Shown here: piece after piece, positions 22,135-26,444 of the stretch
How positions within the stretch are numbered: position 1 is the first letter of the stretch
Layout of the letters: every line of letters starts with the position of its first letter
Source: Azolla pinnata
Lineage: Eukaryota > Streptophyta > Polypodiopsida > Salviniales > Salviniaceae
Reading direction: 5' to 3'
DNA: 26,444 bases
NCBI GenBank assembly: GCA_037176905.1
Contig: JBBBWG010004047.1
Coordinates: 3,868 to 30,311 of the forward strand
Position numbers and translations under genes: made by a program
Notes under the pieces: generated by a model
The model's database searches: none
What the model was told of the DNA's origin: nothing
The model's input: the letters and a program-made list of their open reading frames with translations, nothing else

Positions 22135-24017
22135 TTAGACCTCAAGAATGTAAGGATTTGATTTCCAAAATTCATCACCAATAATATCCCCATGTTCTAT
22201 GGTCAACAAATATCTGGTTTTTTTCACGGTAGCTTCCACATCTGCAACCTGATGCACTACATTTCTTTTAGAACGATCTGTATCTTCACAAGCAAGGTTC
22301 TATTAGGCTGAATGTATGAGTATAAGCTCCATACCTTCCTCCTAAAAATATATGATCCTTTCCGAAAAATGGGTGGAAGATCATTATAGTTGATCCCAAA
22401 TTCTGTAAACAGCATTTCATTTTTGACATCGGCTCTGGTCCCCTGGAGTTGGCATTTAAGTTATCAATGAATTAGAAAACAAAAAAAGAAGAAGCTGAAG
22501 CATTACCAAATACATTTAAAAGTGGAAATTTCTATTGTAAGATTTTCACATTGCCCCTAGCACAGGTAACAAAGACCCTAACAAAGAAGTGAATGTAGAA
22601 TACAAACAAGTCACTTTTTTGTAGCAAAGAAGACCAAATCGTCTGTTCCATACTTGTAGTTCTTTATTCGCACAATCCTTACTTTTTCCTCCCTTTTTCA
22701 CCATGGTCCAAAGGCATGTATTGTATTGATTGTTGATGTGACCTTAGAAACCATACAAAAGGAATTAAATATAGCACAGGTATAAAAACAAGGGAATGAT
22801 GGCACAAGGAAGAAATGGATTACAGTCAACTTGCCGCCAAGAAATATAATCTCTCAAAACAGATTCATTAGGGTAGCAAACAGCCCTTCCATCAAATGCA
22901 GGAGGATATTGCAGTTTCTTGTTTGGAAAGAAACTTGGCCATTTGAAAACATATGTCGCAGCGAAGAGAGACACGATGACCGACACGAGCTTACTGTGCA
23001 CAACAACACAAAGATCTGATATTTTTATACTCGTGTTATACAAGGCTCCAGGAAATTAATTAGGTCATCCCAGTGGCATTCACGATTTAGGTTACCATCT
23101 GTGAGATTAATAGCACAGAACATTTTATTCAATGTAATGCATACCTTGCCCGTCTCCTATATAAATTGCTGTCTTTGCGAATTATAAAGCTGTAAAGTCA
23201 AACTAACTAATATCAGATTGCAACAGCCATGGCTCTTGATCTTAGGGTTCACAATGTATCTGTAAATCCATAAACGATTCGTTTCTTACCTATACTCATC
23301 ACTTACACCATATGCAAATACAATGTCCGGCAAGTCCTCCATTACAGATTTGGCACATTCATTCATTAGATTTAAGGCATCCAAATCGTTTGGTTTTTCA
23401 AACTCGTGTACATCAGCAAACCTGGAAACAAACACAAAAGTAGAAATGACGAATTGCAACTGAAGGTGACTGCAATTTAACAGAAATGTGATGATACATA
23501 AATTGCAAAACAGCAATAAGAAGCAGGATATGTTGTGAAGTGACTACACAATAAGACAATTTTCACGAATACATGTAACCGATCAGGTGCTATACAAAAA
23601 ACAACTTACTCGAGTTACAAATATCGTAATCAATCAGAGTGTTTACTGAGTCTAGGTATGCATGAATCAACTCTTTTGCTCCACACGCGCTCGTGTTCCT
23701 ATACATGAAGATTCTCTAAGATACTTTTCATGACAGTTATCAGTTGACAGCTTTGTTGTCTATAAGCAAAGGAGAAAGAGCACCCATCACCAGAAACAGC
23801 TGCTTCTGATAGAATCTCTTTCCGTATCTCTAATCTTTCTTCTCTGATCTTCCTTCTTACCTTTCTACGCGGTGTTGCAGGCACAATAAGAGAGAAGGAA
23901 GGGTGAGTGGTACCTGTGGAAAGAGCGCCCATCAATCCTGACAACAATCCAAGTGAGAGGAAGCAAGCGGTCGTCCGCCTCAAAGGACTTCACATATTCA
24001 TACTTGCTGTTAGCCAT
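22135..24017 (-). CDS. THG1: tRNA-His guanylyltransferase
   Basis: Adds the extra 5' guanosine (G-1) to tRNA-His, the identity mark for histidyl-tRNA synthetase. Seven exons in transcript order: 24017-23914, 23421-23290, 23189-23145, 22993-22824, 22742-22654, 22442-22335 and 22248-22135. All introns are GT-AG and phases agree, giving 253 residues, close to single-domain Thg1 enzymes. It starts with the typical [13 protein letters not shown]. Metal-ligand residues fall at the expected places: D29 in [12 protein letters not shown], and D76 and E77 in YGVSDEYSF. The family block HINNQYN is at 152-158, with [15 protein letters not shown] downstream. The last exon ([12 protein letters not shown]) is the least conserved part. 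Some plant homologues carry two tandem Thg1 domains; here a stop follows the first. The leader contains a 13-codon upstream ORF. Exon 3 is only 45 bases and was placed by phase and similarity ([16 protein letters not shown]). Confidence 0.93.
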
Positions 24018-24103
24018 GCAAGCTCCCGTCGGGTGTGGTACGAGAGCTCTGCTTGAAGAAGAAGAAGAAGAAGACGAAGAATACAGGGACAGCAGCGCAG
24101 GGT

Positions 24104-24145
24104 TCAGAAGAAATCGCGCAGAAGAAGAAGAAGAGGAGCAGCCAT
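24104..24145 (-). other. Upstream ORF in the THG1 leader
   Basis: An ATG in strong context (cagccATGgct) opens 13 codons ([13 protein letters not shown]) and stops before the THG1 start, out of frame with it. The THG1 ATG itself has a T at -3, so leaky scanning or reinitiation may limit expression. The transcription start is unknown, so presence in the mRNA is assumed. Confidence 0.4.
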
Positions 24146-24212
24146 GGCTGCTCGCTCCGTCTGCAGACAAGTTTTCCTTATTCTCTCAAATGCCCCTGTT
24201 CTTTTGAGATTA

Positions 24213-24319
24213 CCCATAAACTCTAACCTTAAACCCATAAACCCTAACCCTAAATCCCTAAAACCTAAACCCATAAACCCTAACCCTAAAACCTAAACCC
24301 TAAACCCTAAATCTTAGAC
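24213..24319. repeat. Degenerate telomere-like (CCCTAAA)n tract in the THG1 promoter
   Basis: Many copies of ccctaaa and variants (cccataaa, aacctaaa) lie immediately upstream of the THG1 leader. Several perfect telo-boxes (AAACCCTAA) are included. Telo-boxes are known promoter elements of plant genes for translation components. Confidence 0.85.
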
Positions 24320-24465
24320 CCTTTGGTTTTCTTCCACTTTTTCGGGAAAATCTGTGTGTCGAACTTCCTTGCGGAATCTTTTGGTGAAAATCTGGAGAAT
24401 TATTTACAAACGTGCCCTCGGACAATAAACCCGAATATTACTTACATCAAGGGGTTTAAGGGCAT

Positions 24466-24494
24466 GGTTTAGGGTTTAGGGTTTAGCTTTTAGG
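24466..24494. repeat. Short TTTAGGG-oriented telomere-like tract
   Basis: The run ggtttagggtttagggttta is in the opposite orientation to the tract at 24213-24319, about 150 bases away. Confidence 0.8.
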
Positions 24495-24839
24495 TTATTT
24501 TACGCAAGGTCATTGCTGGCAAAGCCTGAACCACAGATGCATGAAGTAGCCGAGAATTAGTTCAACGATAAGCTGATCGTTCGTTTGAACCCCGATTCAA
24601 CACAAACTTCCAAACGTCTCTTCTGACCCCAAGCACGGAACAAATTTGTCTGAATTTGATCGAGCTCTTTCTCACTGCCTGAAGCGTACTGAGAATCATG
24701 CAATGAGCATGTAAATCTAGAAGCTTGTCCCCAAAGTACGATACATATAAAAGGCACAGGGACCATGCTAGATGTTAGCCAAGTTTGCCCCCAACCCACT
24801 AGTGATGTGACTGACGTTGCATCTCTAACTCTTCCCATT

Positions 24840-25400
24840 GGATTGGATTGGACCAGCCCTCCAAGGAGCCCTGATTCTCTCCTAATCCATGAAGCATGCA
24901 TGAGAAACCTCTGGATGCAATGAATCGAATCATCGTCACATCCTTAGTAGATTGCTCTCAATTCACTGCAGTTTGATGAATTCCCCATCGGATCGGCCCT
25001 CCAAGGAACCCTGACTCTCTCCTAGCCCGTGAAGCACGAGAACCCTCCCGATGCAATGAATCGGATTGTCATCACGTCTTTAGCAAAAAGATCTCAATGC
25101 TCTTTGGTTTTGATGGATTCTCGGTCAGATCGAATCAAATTGGTGCTCCCCTCTAGAGACTCCGACTCTCTCCTAAACCCGTGAAGCACGAGAAACCTCC
25201 CGATGCAATTGAATCGGATCGTCGTCACCGTCTTTAGCGAAACGCTCTCAACTCTCTGCACTTTTGATGAATTCCCGACGAATGACTCGGATCGTTGTCC
25301 CCGTCTTCAACGGAATGCTCTCAGATCGCAGCCTGACGAATTCCTGACAAATGAATCAGGTCGTCATCACCGTCTTCAGCAGAATGCTCTTGATTCTTCA
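24840..25400. repeat. Decaying tandem array, period about 145 bp, then about 70 bp
   Basis: The anchor gattctctcct or gactctctcct is found at 24873, 25013 and 25164, each time near a ccctccaagga-like or related start and followed by a gtgaagca motif (gaagca in the first), a gatgcaat motif and a cgtc...ttag motif. To the right the repeat shortens: ccgtctt with a following gctctca or gctcttga recurs near 25229, 25303 and 25369. No protein is encoded. Confidence 0.85.
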
Positions 25401-25819
25401 AATTAGGTCTCACATCGTTGCCTCCAGAGTACAATTACATAGCTCTTGACACTGTTTGCAGTAATTCTCATGATCCAATCCGTGGGCTGCAGCCACAATC
25501 ATCTCGATGACAATATCGATCATCCAAACCTTATAGTTTCCGACTGTACTACTGATCATCAACGCCTGCACCATATTATATATAATAATGAAGAGCTACT
25601 TGCAGGATTGGATCAGGATGGCGGTGCAACCCATCCACCATTCTCCTGATTCATGACTTATATTTTTGGTAATATTGATAGTAATCTGCACCGGCCTGCG
25701 CTTCAACCTAACATCGATGGCTCAATAAATCGGTCAGTTCTGTTCCTTTATTATTTATTGGCAAGCTGTCATCTAGTTAATTTGTTGGCGCATTCAGGTT
25801 AATCGATAGGCATATTGCA
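25401..25819. other. Non-coding stretch without recognisable content
   Basis: AT-rich sequence between two repeat regions. The only frame of note (25446-25649, plus) lacks family features and a supported splice pattern. Confidence 0.5.
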
Positions 25820-26007
25820 GTGATAATTCGCCTCTGGAATAAGTAGGATGTAGTCAATTGCCCCAGATCAATATGAATCACAATTATATTGCCATTGCAG
25901 TAATCGCGGTGCTCTGTGATCATTGTAAGGAATAATATTGCCGTGATTCGCCTCTGGAATAAATAGGATCTAGTGAATTGCCCAAGATCAATATGAATCA
26001 CAATATG
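25820..26007. repeat. Direct repeat, two copies about 120 bp apart
   Basis: The stretch tgataattcgcctctggaat at 25821 recurs as gtgattcgcctctggaat at 25943. In both it continues through aggat.tagt.aattgccc and agatcaatatgaatcacaat. The copies are separated by unrelated sequence. Confidence 0.85.
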
Positions 26008-26260
26008 AATAGCAACTCGATCACATATCGGTGCTGTGTATCACGAAGGGGCAATCCAAGAATTTAATATTGGTATTAATATTGTTATTATTGGTTAGCA
26101 TAAGAGCGCCAACTACAGGAATGATCTTCACACAAGTAATTATTGTCAATTTGCGGATGTCGCAAAGAGAATGATATGGAATAATCGGTTATTTGTATTT
26201 CACATGAGTTGGCCGTATGCATCCACACAGATTGGGAATAGTTTGGATCGAGGTTAATGT

Positions 26261-26444
26261 TCATCTGGTATAGAAATCAACAGTGGGCCGAAGGAGTTGT
26301 TCTTCTGTAACTGTTTCTGTACGGCCATGGTTGCTTGTCTCCAATATCAGGGCTTCGCTAAGCTCAGTGCAAACTTCATCCATGCTTGGCCGTTTCCGCC
26401 CCTCGTATTCAACGCATGCCATGGCAATCTCTGCCACTTTCCAC
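26261..26444 (-). CDS. Receptor-like protein kinase, C-terminal end (partial)
   Basis: The frame enters from beyond the right edge and ends at TGA (26263-26261), giving 60 residues. It begins WKVAEIAMACVEYEGRKRPS and continues MDEVCTELSEALILE. This is the last helix region of a plant receptor-like kinase domain, with the conserved Cys and the invariant Arg of the RP-[ST]-M motif. A Thr/Glu-rich tail of about 25 residues follows. The catalytic residues and the extracellular part lie outside the window, so the subfamily cannot be fixed; an LRR or malectin-type receptor kinase is possible. Confidence 0.8.
   Translation of the reverse strand, partial: WKVAEIAMACVEYEGRKRPSMDEVCTELSEALILETSNHGRTETVTEEQLLRPTVDFYTR

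Noticed and set aside
24018-24170. A Ser-rich 51-residue N-terminal targeting extension of THG1.
   Set aside because: The frame has no ATG: the codon at 24170 is TTG and a stop lies just upstream. It is leader sequence unless a non-AUG start is shown.
24840-25400. A CRISPR-like array.
   Set aside because: The units are long, diverged and lack constant repeats with unique spacers, and the genome is a plant nuclear one.

Overview
This is nuclear DNA of a flowering plant. Genes are split by many short AT-rich GT-AG introns, the interstitial telomere-like repeats are of the plant TTTAGGG type, and the gene families present (an Agenet/G2484-1-type protein, a plant Kazal-type membrane protein, a plastid-type EF-Ts with a transit peptide, a receptor-like kinase) are plant ones. 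The strongly GC-rich intronless EF-Ts gene beside AT-rich genes suggests a monocot; I cannot name the species. A 100-base run of N marks a draft assembly.

Layout: (1) 1-1019, intergenic DNA with diverged direct repeats. (2) About 1020-9423, plus strand: a large multi-exon gene for a nuclear tandem-Agenet protein of the Arabidopsis G2484-1 type. I reconstructed ten coding exons whose phases join into 1999 codons plus a stop; the 5' leader has introns and upstream reading frames. (3) 10509-11144, plus: an intronless gene for a secreted or membrane-anchored Kazal-type protein with an unusual acidic spacer. (4) 11145-14325: no convincing gene, but a diverged internal duplication and an assembly gap whose two flanks are the same 77 bases. 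(5) 14326-15240, minus: an intronless free-standing plastid-type elongation factor Ts. (6) 16281-20643, plus: the cytosolic phenylalanyl-tRNA synthetase alpha subunit, 18 coding exons joining into 498 codons plus stop, with one likely GC-AG intron and a tandem copy of its last exon. (7) 22135-24017, minus: a tRNA-His guanylyltransferase (THG1), 7 coding exons, 253 residues. (8) 24018-26260: telomere-like promoter motifs, a decaying tandem array and other repeats. (9) 26261-26444, minus: the 3' end of a receptor-like kinase gene that runs off the window.

The EF-Ts and PheRS-alpha genes are divergent and share an intergenic region of about 1 kb; PheRS-alpha and THG1 are convergent. Three consecutive genes therefore serve translation (organellar elongation, Phe-tRNA charging, tRNA-His 5' maturation). 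Plant neighbours of this kind are not normally operons, so I treat this as possible chance clustering.

I found no CRISPR array, intact transposon, rRNA or tRNA gene, and nothing resembling a new multi-gene system. The observations most worth following are the stand-alone EF-Ts gene, the duplicated last exon of PheRS-alpha, the expanding coding minisatellite in the Agenet gene and the acidic spacer in the Kazal protein. All exon joins are read by eye from splice consensus, phase and remembered family conservation, without transcript data.
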